A DNA stretch of 64,000 nt, from positions 827,132 to 891,131 of the forward strand of contig MU001503.1 of assembly GCA_010093485.1 (NCBI GenBank), given 5' to 3'. Shown one piece after another: positions 1 through 10,752 of the stretch. Origin of the DNA: Karstenula rhodostoma CBS 690.94. Lineage: Eukaryota; Ascomycota; Dothideomycetes; Pleosporales; Didymosphaeriaceae. Both the position numbers and the translations under genes were made by a program. Numbering within the stretch: position 1 is the first letter of the stretch; each line of letters begins with the position of its first letter. A model generated the notes under the pieces. It saw only the letters and a list, made by a program, of their open reading frames with translations. It was not told where the DNA came from and did not search any database.

Positions 1-1750
1 GTTATCAAGGTCTAGTGACTGCGAGCCTACGGAAGAGGATGGGGCAGCCGACGCAGCTTCCTCGTCTTTTTCCGATAATTCGCGATTGGGAAGCGACGTG
101 ACAGGTTCCTTCGTGGGCGAATGTTGGGTTCGTCTCGCACCACGGCGCTTAAGGGTTGGTGTAGGTGTCAATTCATCGGTTTTCGAAACAGACGACGGCT
201 CTGTAGACTCGATTGAAGACACCACCGACACTTCTTCTTTCTCTGGCGTTTCTAGCGGCATCGTGGAGCTCCTCTTTTTCCTCCGACGCCGGCTGTCACT
301 CGTGCGGGGTCGCTCTTCTTCAACAGGCGGTTTTTTGCCATCAGTAGTTGCGCTCACATCCGATCTCTCCCCAGCCGGAGGCAGTTCCAATGTAGAAATG
401 GACTCTTTCGACTTCCGCCTACGCCGGGAGTCTTTGTCGTCAAGTAGATCCGGGGTCGTTTGCAACCACATCTCAAGGCGGCTCCCTAGCTTCTGTGGGG
501 GTGTTGCAGGTGCAACTGGATCCGCTGGTCTCGGTGGAACATCTTGCTCGTCCGTTTGATATGATCGCCGACGAGGCTTACGCCTGTCATCCGTGGCCCT
601 AACATCAGGTGAAGACTCCCCTGATACGTCGCTATGTCGGCCCCTCCTGCTCTTTCGTCTTCTCTCTCGGATCGCATCGCGGACCGCCGCTTCGGACTCG
701 CTCGGTTCGTATTCGACCGTGATCAAGTTTGCTGGGTCCGCACTGAGTGCCGTTTCGGATCTGTGAAATGTACGTATCTTCACCGGTGTGACTTCACTCG
801 CGGACAACGACCCCCGAGGCGATGTCCGCGCGCGTGGCCGCCTTCGCACCCGTATCATCTTTGCCTTGTCCTTCTCTGGCGAAGGAGAAGCCTGCGACAC
901 CGACACCGCTCCATCGTCCCCGCTCTTTGCATTCTTCCCGCTCCCAGACCCGCTGCTGGTCGGCCGCTCATCGTTCCCGGCGCTGGCCGGGCGCGACAAC
1001 CTCCTCTGCCGTTGAGCTCGCGCGCGTTGCGCCTGTGGCGTGAGCCTCGGGGTAAATATGAGAAGCGGATTGGGCGCTAGTGGTGGGCTTTTGGGGGCTG
1101 CTTTCTGTTTGTCTTCCTTGTCCTTGTCTTTCTCCTTGGCCTCCTCTTCTGCCTTCTCCAAGGCTTTGCGCGCAGCCGGGCGCACCCAAGCGGTGGGCAG
1201 CTGCTTGGGAGAAGGCTTGTTTGCCGGGTTCTTGGGCGGCGAGTTCTTGTTGCGCCAATGGGAATCACTCACAACGCGCTTCTTAGGCGCGGTCGCGGTC
1301 AGGACTTCTTCGTCGAGCGCATTGTGGACAGGCGGCGGTTTCTTCGCGCTCTTCGGACGTTCCGGGGTGGCTTCTGCTGGCTTGGCTGGTGTGAAGGCAT
1401 GCTTCGGACTCGGTTTCGCTTCGAGGGGCTTCGCTTTGGGCGTCGAGGGCGGCTTGGGCGACGGCGGAGGTTTGGCCTGTGCCGCGGGGGACGCAGCGTC
1501 TGGGGCGATCTCGGGCTCTGCGTTGAGCTCGACCTGCCATTTCTTGATCTTGTCTTTTATGTTGGCGGGCCTGTCGATACCAATGGCCTTGCCGAAATCA
1601 GCACCTTTCATCGTAATGCTGTGTGTGCAACCCTTGGCTGTGACATGGTTCTTCGGGCGGCACAGATTACGGGTATGTTGCAGGGCGGGCGATGGGCTTG
1701 TGCAGTTCCTGCTGGACGCGCAGCACAGTCAGCGAGTGCGCGGTGAAGGC
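1..1750 (-). CDS. Hypothetical charged, disordered protein (partial)
   Basis: The minus strand is open from 1618 to the left edge (539 codons, no stop), so the C-terminus lies outside the window. An upstream exon ends at 1671 and joins across a 52-base intron (1670-1619, GTAATC...CACAG) in matching phase; it reads plausibly from about 1750 (AFTAHSLTVLRVQQELHKP). The true start is unresolved: that frame runs back through the GC-rich hexamer repeat at 1751-1813 to a stop at about 1853, while an ATG at 1856 opens another frame across the same repeat. The first in-frame ATG in the main exon is at 1611. After a conserved-looking basic start (GKAIGIDRP, IKDKIKKWQ) the protein is Pro/Lys/Ala-rich, then Arg/Ser/Glu-rich with RRRKS-type clusters, suggesting a nuclear, intrinsically disordered protein. 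I do not recognise a family. Confidence 0.7.
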
Positions 1751-1758
1751 GTGCGGGT

Positions 1759-1792
<34 letters not shown>

Positions 1793-1813
1793 GTGCGGGC
1801 GTGGGCGTGGGCG
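1751..1813. repeat. GC-rich hexamer minisatellite (GGGTGC/GGGCGC/GGGCGT)
   Basis: About ten imperfect copies of a 6-base unit. It sits where the first exon of the left-edge minus-strand gene should lie; on that strand it reads Pro-Ala or Pro-His/Pro-Arg repeats depending on frame. Because the unit is 6 bases, copy-number change would not shift frame, but a single-base error would. Confidence 0.9.
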
Positions 1814-1856
1814 TCTTTTGTTTTGGTGGATGACAGCTGCTCGGTAGAGACGTCAA

Positions 1857-2573
1857 CAGTGGCTGCTAGATAGACAGTTTACCCCCGCACTTTACTCTGA
1901 TACACCTCCCTGAAGCATGCGCAAAGCCCCGGAAATACTGCAAGAGGAGCGAGCGTCGGTAGGAGAAAGCGAGAGACGTCAGGTGTTGAGTTGTTCGCCG
2001 TGCATGCGCTTCGTTGGCTGCATCCACATCCAAGATGCGTCCCCAAATAAACCGGCTGGAAGCGAAGGGATTCAATGAGCACCCTGGTCGTACCGGCAGA
2101 TGACAGATGGCAGATGGATCTAGACAGCCACCTCACAAGATAGGCGTTGCAGTGCGCAAGCAATAGGATCGAATGTTTGACGTCTGCTAGCCTTCGCGCC
2201 CAGCCTCTGGTTTATGCTCGTGGGACGCGGGCGTTGCTCCGATCATGCCTCGCACCCCTGCACGGCCATCTCCCCACTCGCCGGATGGATGACGATCGTT
2301 CTGCACGCGCGAACACACAGGGTCGGACGGATCCAAGCCATTATAATTAATAGTAGCGCGTCTAGTCTAAAGCTTTTGCTCGCTCTGGTGCGGGTATCAC
2401 TGTTCTCTCCGCTTCCACCACTCCACGCCCGTAGCCTGCCACGACCCCCGACGCCCCAGCCTCTCCTCCACATTGCTATCGTACAAACCAGCATGTTCAT
2501 CACGAATCCATGCTATCGGACCGACATGAGAAAGCTCCGTCCCTCCAAACCCGGACACTCTGTGAGCAATTGC
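1857..2573. other. Intergenic, 717 bases
   Basis: Lies between the 5' end of the left-edge gene and the 3' end of the sterol isomerase gene (both minus). It should hold the promoter of the former and the 3' UTR of the latter. No convincing ORF, repeat or RNA seen. Confidence 0.6.
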
Positions 2574-3415
2574 CTACTGTGACTTCTTCGCACTGCCGTT
2601 CTGCAGACCACCGTTGAGCAGCTTTTCCGCCCTTTTGAGCGCAGCGAAGGCCCTCGACGAGGCACCCACGCTCTGCCAGATGAGGATGAAGGGTATGACG
2701 ATCCAGAAGGCGTTCATGAGAACAAAGTATCCCCAGTAGTACGCGGCCTCGGGCCTCGAGTATGTGAGGCCCAGCATGCCCTCGTCAAACAAGCTTGTCG
2801 CGTAGTACAGGACGTCTCCGTAGAATTGGCCAAGCGAGACGATGATCTGGAACGGGTGGCGGAGCGGGTGGTCGACGGCGATGAGGGCGGCCGTAAGGAA
2901 AGAGAGCGGGCCCCAGGCGGCCTGGAGGGTCAGCAAATGTCTATACAGGGTAGGCAGGCAGCAATTACCGCAGTGATGCTCTCCATGCAGAGCACGAAGG
3001 CGCTGTCAGCGGTGAGGTAGCGCGAGTCGGAGAGGGCGTATTCCTTCCACAGCTGGCCGAACAGATCCTGGTTCCCCCCTATCGTCCGGAAGTTGTAGGC
3101 GTAGTATCCCTCGAAGAAGAGATGGATGAAGCCGCAGAGCACGAACCAGAGAATGCCGGACAGATCAGAGATTGGCAGGCTCGGGCGCACCTTCTTCACC
3201 GTCACGTAGGTCAAGCTGAAGATGACGGCGCACCCGGCCGCAAACAGCGAGACGAGCTCAACCGTGTTGTACTCATTGGCAAGATAGCCCACGATGGGGG
3301 ACTCGGAGGGGAAATAAGGGTGCTTGGGCGACACGGGCAGCTTCTCTCTGATGGCCTCCATGGCTGGTGGAGGAGGAGCGAAGATGTGCTGAAGACTTGG
3401 GAAAAAGGACGCCAT
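2574..3415 (-). CDS. EBP-type 3-beta-hydroxysteroid delta8-delta7 isomerase-like protein (EXPERA domain)
   Basis: Exons 3415-2969 and 2921-2574, joined across a 47-base phase-0 intron, give 264 residues. It matches the emopamil-binding protein family: CGFIHLFFEG, QLWKEYALSDSRY, CMESITA, QIIVSLGQFYGDVLYY and YFVLMNAFW are all recognisable. Residues that carry catalysis in the family are present: H98, E102, E145 and N219. These enzymes move the sterol double bond from C8 to C7 in the ER membrane. Four hydrophobic segments are visible, and the C-terminus is KKSQ, a KKxx ER-retrieval signal. Most fungi are thought to do this step with ERG2, so this EBP homologue may be redundant or act on another sterol. 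Start chosen at 3415 (MASFFPS); the frame is open to another ATG at 3826 but that stretch looks like leader. Confidence 0.9.
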
Positions 3416-4139
3416 GGTCCACAGACGGGCGTGGGTCTGGAGTGTACGGCAGGAGCTTGGAGCGCGCTTGTCTAGCTCAACTTTTTCCTCCACGTCTGCG
3501 CGCTGGCTGGCCGGGGACCTGAACCGAAAGTCGCGACGCGCCTGGGCACGCGGCAGCCTAGGCTGGAAGTGGCTGCTAGTCGCGCGTCCACCTACGATGC
3601 CCTGATCCACACCACACCCCATCCGCTCGCTCGTCATCGTCGTCGCGCTCAGACGCAGGGTGAATACCATCGCCCATCGCCAGCTTGTCCGTGGCAGTCC
3701 GAAGCAGCGCCCCTCTCGCACGCGTCTTGGGTCCCTGCGTACGTGCATGAGCGACTGACTGTGCCACAGCTCCGCACTTCGACACTCCACACCATCTATC
3801 CATGCATCCCTGCTACCCCAACCCATGACGGCCTCCAGCGGTATTGCCGTCTACGCACGCGACCTCACAGTCACCTCGGAACCTCGCTCTAGTCGTGGAA
3901 AGTCGTGCATCACATGCGGTTGCTCCCGCCGTGCCCAAGCTACCCCGCATGCCCATCAAGTGACGGTTTGTCTGTGTGCATCCAACGAGCAGCCTCTCTC
4001 GGGCCAGCAGTAATGGCAGTGCTATGTTCCTGGGTCGACAACATATAACAAGCCGCGCTCCGGGGTGCCTTTGCAATAGTAGAGCCAACACCTTTGCTTC
4101 GCTTTCCGGTCAACATTCATACCAACCGTCACCTTCAGC
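3416..4139. promoter_or_regulatory. Divergent promoter region, EBP-like and alpha-galactosidase genes
   Basis: 724 bases between two head-to-head genes. No stable gene is seen apart from the in-frame upstream extension of the EBP-like gene. CATATAA lies on the galactosidase side. Confidence 0.6.
4042..4048 (+). promoter_or_regulatory. TATA-like box of the alpha-galactosidase gene
   Basis: CATATAA, 92 bases before the ATG at 4140. The same heptamer precedes the CaaX-protein gene at 13735. Confidence 0.5.
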
Positions 4140-5512
4140 ATGCTACTCAAGCTCCTCACAGATCTAACTCTCATCACTAGCGGTGCAGCGCTTGTCCTAC
4201 AAGATAACGTGGGCAAGCTGCCAGCCCTAGGCGTACGTTCCTTTCGGTCGCACTGTGATCCATTACTCACAAACATCAGTGGAACTCGTGGAACGCGTAT
4301 CATTGCGACATCACCGAAGATCAGTTCCTTTCTGCTGCGAATGAATTCGTCCATCTGGGATTGAAGGATGCTGGCTATCAATACGTAAACATCGACGACT
4401 GCTGGTCGGATAAAGACAAGCGGGACGAATCCACGAATCGCTTATTGCCTAATTTGACGCGGTTCCCCGACGGCATCAAAGGCACAGCACACAAAGTTCA
4501 CGAGCTGGGCTTGAAAATAGGCATCTATAGTAGTGCAGGGACCCAAACCTGTGCGGGTTACCCAGCTTCCATCGGCTTCGAGAGCATCGATGCTGCAACC
4601 TGGTCAGAGTGGGGAATAGACTATCTGAAATACGACAACTGCAATGTCCCCTCCAACTGGTCCGACAGCTGTAACGACTGCGTTCCCGACTCCATGCACC
4701 GCGACGACCTCGTCAACGGAACCTGCACCAACACCAACGGTCTATGTCCCCCTGGCTACGACTTCTCCACATCCAACACAGCAGAACGCTTCCGTATAAT
4801 GCGCGATGCGCTCCTCGCCCAGAACCGCACAATCCTTTACTCTCTCTGCGAGTGGGGCGAGGCCGGCGTGCAGACCTGGGGTAACGCGACGGGCTCTTCG
4901 TGGCGCACGTCGGGCGACATCGACCCCACCTGGCAGTCCGTCCTCGCGTACCTCAACCAGAACTCATTCTACCTCAACTACGTCGACTTCTGGGGAAGAA
5001 TCGATCCAGATATGCTCGAAGTTGGCAATGGGCTCACCATCCAGGAAGCGAGAACGCACTTTGCGCTGTGGGCCGCCATGAAGAGTCCCCTTCTCATCGG
5101 CACGGATCTGGCCAAGCTGGACCAAAACAACATAGACGTATTGAAGAATAAGTATCTCTTAGCATTCAACCAGGACGAGGTGTACGGCAAGCCAGCGACG
5201 CCGTATAAATGGGGCACTAATCCGGATTGGACTTTCAATGCGACGTTTCCGGCAGAATACTGGAGCGGATCGTCGAGTAATGGGACATTGGTGCTGCTAT
5301 TTAATCCTTTTGATGACACTAGGACGAAGACGGCGAACTTTGAGGAGGTGCCAAATTTGGTAGGTGGAGCGAGGTATTCTGCGATTGACATTTGGACGGG
5401 CGGGGATTTAGGGTGCGTTGATAGTTTGCAGGCTGAGGTCGAGGGACATGATACTGCGGGATGGTTGGTTGGAACGAAATGCGAAAGGGAAACTCATGTT
5501 AGTGAGATGTGA
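4140..5512 (+). CDS. Secreted alpha-galactosidase, GH27
   Basis: Exons 4140-4232 and 4280-5512 with a 47-base phase-0 intron give 441 residues. A leader of about 18 residues ([18 protein letters not shown]) precedes the GH27 barrel, which opens with [15 protein letters not shown] across the splice junction. Family motifs follow: [18 protein letters not shown], the nucleophile D150 in [15 protein letters not shown], the acid/base D244 in WRTSGDI, and [10 protein letters not shown]-terminal beta domain is present. The enzyme should release terminal alpha-galactose from raffinose-type sugars or galactomannan outside the cell. N-glycosylation sequons are frequent. The next gene downstream on the same strand is an AA7 oligosaccharide oxidase, 1.7 kb away, so the two may share a plant-sugar niche; they are not co-transcribed. 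Confidence 0.93.
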
Positions 5513-7202
5513 AGAGCAAGCAGGTGCTGAACTGATGACAAGTTGAGCTCTACTGAGTCAGGATCTTCCCTCAATTGTCCTTCCGTTTCATGGGTATCTG
5601 CTCGAAAGATCGCACAGGACAGAGAGATGCGTCGACACACCATCCATAAGTCTCAATGGAAGACGCAGCCAGGTTTGCGTTTCCAAAGATCAAAAGTCTC
5701 AGAGCTCGTTACCGAGGGTTATATGATGTCTCTTTAGGTTGGACCACGATTCGTTGCCGATGCTCACTCGCAGCACAGACCGGATATCCGGAAACATCTG
5801 AAATTTGCTAAAGAATGCAGAAGCTTCGCCAATGCTGCCGTCAGCTATGATACAAGCTTGTCGACTTCTGAAAGCTGGTTGAATGACCGCGGAATGCGCC
5901 TACGTGGGAAATAATCAGCCTGGCGTCCCGAAGTGGCGAAAATTCGGGCGCGTATGTACGTCAATACGCATTCTACCGCTCCGAGGCACCCGTACACAGT
6001 CCTACACGACTATTAGCATAAACTGCTTCAACGCGCTGACGGCACCTGGGCTTCCTTGGCAACCACGTTGCGGGCCACGTGAGGGGCCTCGTTGGTATCG
6101 AGGTTTGACTGCAGGCAACCGCTTCCGCCTACCCGGTATCTATCGCCTCCGACCCTGCGAATGAATGCTTTTGTCTTACGCCAGCAGCTGACCACCATGT
6201 CGCCTCAGCCATCATCATGACCTGGGAATCTTGACGGTAAAATTGCGAAATCCTCGAGAAAATGCGGTAGCATCACAAGGCCCGTCGTACCGGCCCGCCT
6301 CTTAGTAGGATCTAGACGTGGACTTCGTCCGGTCGAATCCCCCCAGGACTGGAGTCGAGTTAGACTGCATTGTGGCTTCCGACCCACTGCGCCATTGAAG
6401 CCAAGGCTGACACCCCGCATCGAGGAACGATCTCCACAAAATGTTTCGTGCGTCTACCTCCGAAGAGCACTCCAGGTCATGGTTTTGGAGAGCTATCAAC
6501 CATGGTACGCGTACCGTACTTATAATTCGACCTCGATCGACTACGCCGCACGCTGGGTGTGTTGGAGCTGCGAATAGATAAGATTACTGAGGAAATCGGG
6601 CCCGTCGGTGGCGTCCAGGGACATCGTGCTTTTAACCGGCTTGTCATCCAGGCACCAGGAACAGCGGGCCGGCAAGACTTCTAAGGCTATGCGACCCTTT
6701 CTGCACGCGCGATCTTACAATCTAACACACGTGGTTTTTTCTAGATGGTGCACTACTCGGTAGCGAGGTCCAACAACCGCTCCGCAGGATTCAACGTCTG
6801 CTTCTGGAAACTAATCTTCTGGGTCCACGCACGAACACGAAGAAATGCATTCCTTCGAGGCATCAAATGTCACTGCCCACCTCACTGTAGGCAGGACCGG
6901 TCCGACTCCCTTGGCAAACACCGTTCTTCTGCTTACTAGCTTATATATTGCAGACCCTTGGCAGTAAGTGTGGCTTGTCCTCCCATGTCGCGCACCCGAT
7001 AGTCGCAATTCCAGACCAGTTACGGTACTAGCCGTAGGAAGCGATATTCTAATTCCTCACAGACGTGCTCTTTAGTCGCTTAGGCCGGTGCAAACACGAA
7101 TCCTACAAGATTCTTAAGTCAGTGAGGGGATATAAAGCCGCCCTTGTCCCTCACACTTCTCTTGTTCGTCCGCAGGCCATAGTCTCTACTTTGTTGCCCA
7201 GC
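5513..7202. other. Intergenic, 1.7 kb
   Basis: Between the galactosidase and AA7 oxidase genes. Only short ORFs with no domain. On the minus strand near 6398-6310 there is a degenerate tRNA-like stretch (A-box-like TGGCGCAGTGGG, later GATTCGACC), discussed under rejected items. The right end carries the oxidase promoter. Confidence 0.5.
7131..7137 (+). promoter_or_regulatory. TATA box of the AA7 oxidase gene
   Basis: TATAAAG, 72 bases before the ATG at 7203. Confidence 0.65.
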
Positions 7203-8735
7203 ATGCGTGTCACCTCTACCCTTCTTGCTGGCTTGGTTGCCTCCACCGCCGATGCCCTCGTCGCCAAGGCCGTCATCGACAAGTGTCTTACCGATGCTGG
7301 TGTCCCGATCGATGTCAAGGGCTCGGAAGGCTGGAATGAGGATGTTGCACCTTTCAACATCCGTCTGCCCTACCTCCCCACCGCCATCTCGGTCCCTGCT
7401 ACCACCAAGCACATCCAGGACTCTGTGAACTGCGGCAAGAAGCTCGGCATCAAGGTCTCCGCCAAGTCAGGTGGCCACAGCTACGCATCTTTCGGATTTG
7501 GTGGAGAGAATGGCCACTTGGTTGTCGAGCTCGACCAGATGTACAACGTCACTTATGACGCAAAGAAGAACATCGCGACTGTGCAGCCTGGTGCCCGGTT
7601 GGGCCACGTCGCCACCGTTCTGTACGAGCAATACGGACGCGCCATTGCTCATGGTACATGCCCTGGGTAAGATGCGGTTATCAAATCCAGTAAATTTCAA
7701 TCTCTAACAAAATTTAGTGTCGGTGTTTCCGGCCACTTCCTCCATGGAGGCTTCGGATTTAGCTCCCACATGCACGGTCTTGCCTTGGACTTCGTCCAGA
7801 GCGTTACCGTTGTTTTGGCTGACGGAAGCGTGAAGGAGGCCTCCGCCTCTTCCAACCCTGACCTATTCTGGGGCATCAAGGGCGCCGGTTCGAACTTCGG
7901 TATTGTGGCTTCTTGGAAACTGAGCACTTTCGAAGCTCCCGAGAAACTCACAAAGTTCGGTGTCTCTCTTGGATGGACCAAGGACACTGCTGTTGCCGGT
8001 CTTGAGGCTGTCGAGAAGTACGCCAAGAACATCCAACCCCGCGAAGTCAACTTCCGTATCGGCGACTACAACAAGGGTCAACCTGGTATCGAGGGTCTTT
8101 ACTACGGTACTCCCGCTCAGTGGAAGAAGGCCTTCCAGCCTCTTCTGGATACCCTCCCCAAGGGCTACAACGTTTCTGAGCCCGTGGCCCTCAACTGGAT
8201 CCAAACCGTGATCGCTTACTCCAACTATGACGAAGTTGACTGGATTCACCCCAGCCCTCAGGAGAACTTCTACTCCAAGAGCTTGACCCTCAAGGGCCTC
8301 AACGGAACCGCCGCACAGGCCTTCGTCGACTACTACTTCGATGTCGCCAACAAGGTCGTCGACCGCTTCTGGTTCTTCCAACTCGACATGCACGGTGGCA
8401 AGAACTCGCAGGTCGCCAAGGTTCCCCAGGACGCGACATCCTATGCCCACCGTGACAAGCTCTACATCGTCCAGTTCTACGACCGTTATGAGAACAACGA
8501 GACCTACCCTGCCTCCTCTTTCGGCTTCCTCGACGGTTGGGTTGACGCTGTTACCGACACCATCCCGAGGTCTGACTGGGGCGCGTACATCAACTACGCC
8601 GATGCCAGGCTTCCGCGTGTCGAGGCTGAGCGCCAGTACTACGGCGAGCACCTGCCCCAACTGCAAAGCCTCAAGGCGAAGTACGACCCCAAGCAGCTCT
8701 TCTACTACCCCCAGTCTGTTGAGCCCAAGGCATAA
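7203..8735 (+). CDS. Secreted AA7 oligosaccharide oxidase (FAD-binding PCMH + BBE domains)
   Basis: Exons 7203-7666 and 7718-8735 with a 51-base intron give 493 residues. It closely resembles the glucooligosaccharide oxidase family: SGGHSYASFGFGGENGHL, GRAIAHGTCPGVGVSGHF, HGGFGFSSHMHGL, FWGIKGAGSNFGIVA, PREVNFRIGDY and INYADAR. The residues expected to hold FAD by two covalent bonds are both present, H92 (in GGHSY) and C153 (in HGTCPG); C153 lies two codons before the splice junction. A signal peptide of about 18 residues is followed by the mature enzyme, and the berberine-bridge-type C-terminus ends in FYYPQSVEPKA. The reaction would oxidise the reducing-end anomeric carbon of oligosaccharides to a lactone and make hydrogen peroxide. 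Substrate range cannot be read from sequence. Codon bias is strong (C-ending), suggesting high expression. Confidence 0.93.
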
Positions 8736-9225
8736 AAGTGTCGCGTACTGGCGCATCTTTGTGGCAAGTCATACTGGGTTTCTTAGTGCTTCTTGTAGAC
8801 TCCAAGGATGTATCATACGCTCTAATTGAATTCGAAAAGTCCAAGTTAAAGGTTGCATAATGTGATATGGTCGCTGTCTAAGCTCTTCGATGCCGTGACA
8901 ACATCGCCTGCTTTCGATGCATGATAGGCGAATGATGGTAGAACTAATAAGCAGTGGTACTGTGAGATTATGGAGAGAAATCATAACTCGTGCCCAACAG
9001 CGTGGAGCCGGCGTCAATGTTGTGAGGCTGTGACAGGAAGTTGCATTGGTTCCACAACCGTTGAGTCAGATGACGTCGCTCCCGCTGCCCCGCCCCGTGT
9101 CTCACCGAATCCGAAGCCGCCCCGTATCACCCATGGCAGCTCAATACAGGCCTCTCCGTTTAACTGAAAGGCGCCCCGACGTCTAATATGACAACGCAAG
9201 ACAAATACTCATCAGCTTGGCCGCA
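8736..9225. other. Intergenic, 490 bases
   Basis: 3' UTR of the AA7 oxidase gene and promoter of the SDR gene. Nothing else recognised. Confidence 0.6.
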
Positions 9226-10306
9226 ATGACACAGCCGGCGCCGATTGATCTCCCTACTAAAGACCTTTTCAGACTAGATGGAAGGACCATCGTGAGTAAG
9301 TGACAGTCTTATATCATCATAATCAAAGACCATAGATAACATGATACAGTCTCTGGCGGCCTCGGGGCTGTGGGCTCCACCGTTGGCAAAGCGATTTTGG
9401 AAAGCGGTGGCGACGTTGTTTTCATCGATCTGGCACATCAACCAGAATTGTGGAGTACAACACACTGCACTCCTTCTTATTGACAGTGTACCTTATCTAG
9501 ACGTAGGCAAAATCGAAGCTACGGCTGCCGCAAATGGCACGAAAGCCTGGTATCACCGGCTTGACGTTACTCAAGCGGATGCTTTTCCTCCAGTCTTCGA
9601 CACCATTCGAGATCAGATACGACATCCGCTGCGCGGCTTAGTAGCCTGCACAGGTATCTCCGGCGTATGCGATGCGACATCGTATCCAATCCATGCTTTT
9701 CGCAAGGTCCTTGATGTGAACATTGCTGGAACGTTCCTTGCGGCGCAAGCTGTTGGAAAGGAGCTCCACCGCGTGAATGTAGCGGGGAGTTTTGTTTTGA
9801 TCGCCAGCATGAGTGGGTGGAATAGCAACAAAGTATTGCTTGCCTCAATTTTGACCCTCCACTACTGAATTGTACAAAGGGTATCAATACCGCAGCCTAC
9901 AATGCTTCTAAGTCGGCCGTTCACCAGTTAGGACGGTCACTTGCCGCCGAGTGGGGTCATCTCCAGAATACATTCACATACTACCCTGCTGGACAGCCGA
10001 ACAGAGAAGTTCACCCGCCGATCAGGGTCAACACGATCAGCCCAGGTCATATTGAGACCGCTTTGACCAAGGAGGCTCAAGAGACCGGGCTGGTTAATGA
10101 TTGGGCGAAGCAAAACATGTTGGGTAGGATCAGCCAGGTAGAAGAGTATAGGGTAGCAGTACTATTCCTGCTAGGAGATGGGTCAAGCTACATGACTGGA
10201 GCAGTATGTATACCCATCAAAGATTGATATTTGCCCGAGAATACCTATCGCAGCTAATCCCCTCTTCCAGGACCTTCGCATTGATGGTGGGCATTGTGCG
10301 TGGTAA
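9226..10306 (+). CDS. Classical short-chain dehydrogenase/reductase
   Basis: Five exons (9226-9295, 9350-9454, 9501-9832, 9880-10203, 10271-10306) with introns of 54, 46, 47 and 67 bases, all phase-consistent, give 288 residues. The Rossmann cofactor motif is SGGLGAVG (25-32), and DL near residue 49 ends the second strand, favouring NAD(H), although this is weak evidence. Catalytic residues are in order: N132 (DVNIAG), S163 (IASMSG), Y176 and K180 (YNASK), with the usual 13-residue Ser-Tyr spacing. ISPGHIET and RIDGG complete the fold. Between LAAEWG and IRVNTISPG there is an extra stretch of about 20 residues (NTFTYYPAGQ...) not usual in the family; it is in frame and might be an insertion or an unrecognised intron. 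Substrate unknown; likely a sugar or polyol, by family resemblance only. Confidence 0.85.
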
Positions 10307-10752
10307 ACGCGGGAATTTTTTCAAAAGATGAGAGAGCATAATTTGTTATTGTTTACTACATGCTGTTCGCCAGGGTTTGAGATGATATATTAACTCGCCG
10401 CAGGGCTCGGTGGTTTGAGACAGACCTCTAACTTCAGATATCGCTTTTTTGTTGCTTCGCAGTGCCTCCGACATGTTCAGGAATGCCTCCTGACGTTTTG
10501 TTCGTTTGTGCGTGAAGTGCGCGCGTAGGTGGAGTGGGGTTACGGCCGCGTTTGCCATTGACCTTCACCGCGACCGTTGCCCCGAGGACACTGATATCTT
10601 GGCAATTTTCCGCTCCCTGCTCCACCGCGTCTGCGACAATTTGCGACTCTGGCGTTATTTATCTTTCGCTCCGCTGCCACGTCTTGCACCACACCGCACC
10701 GCCGCTCGCACCCTCAAAGGATCTCAACTGACTTGGCGCGAAACAGGGCGAG
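10307..10752. other. Intergenic, 446 bases
   Basis: Promoter region of the PHD-finger gene, after the SDR 3' end. No ORF or repeat supported. Confidence 0.6.

Noticed and set aside
6310..6398. tRNA-like sequence on the minus strand with A-box-like and B-box-like motifs
   Set aside because: The A-box-like part matches, but the B-box-like part lacks the normal TTCGA setting, spacing to an anticodon-like CTCCA is too long, and the acceptor stem does not pair. At best a decayed tRNA or SINE relic.
7863..8756. 297-codon antisense ORF across the AA7 oxidase gene
   Set aside because: A product of the C-ending codon bias of the sense gene; no domain and low-complexity Val/Leu/Gly composition.
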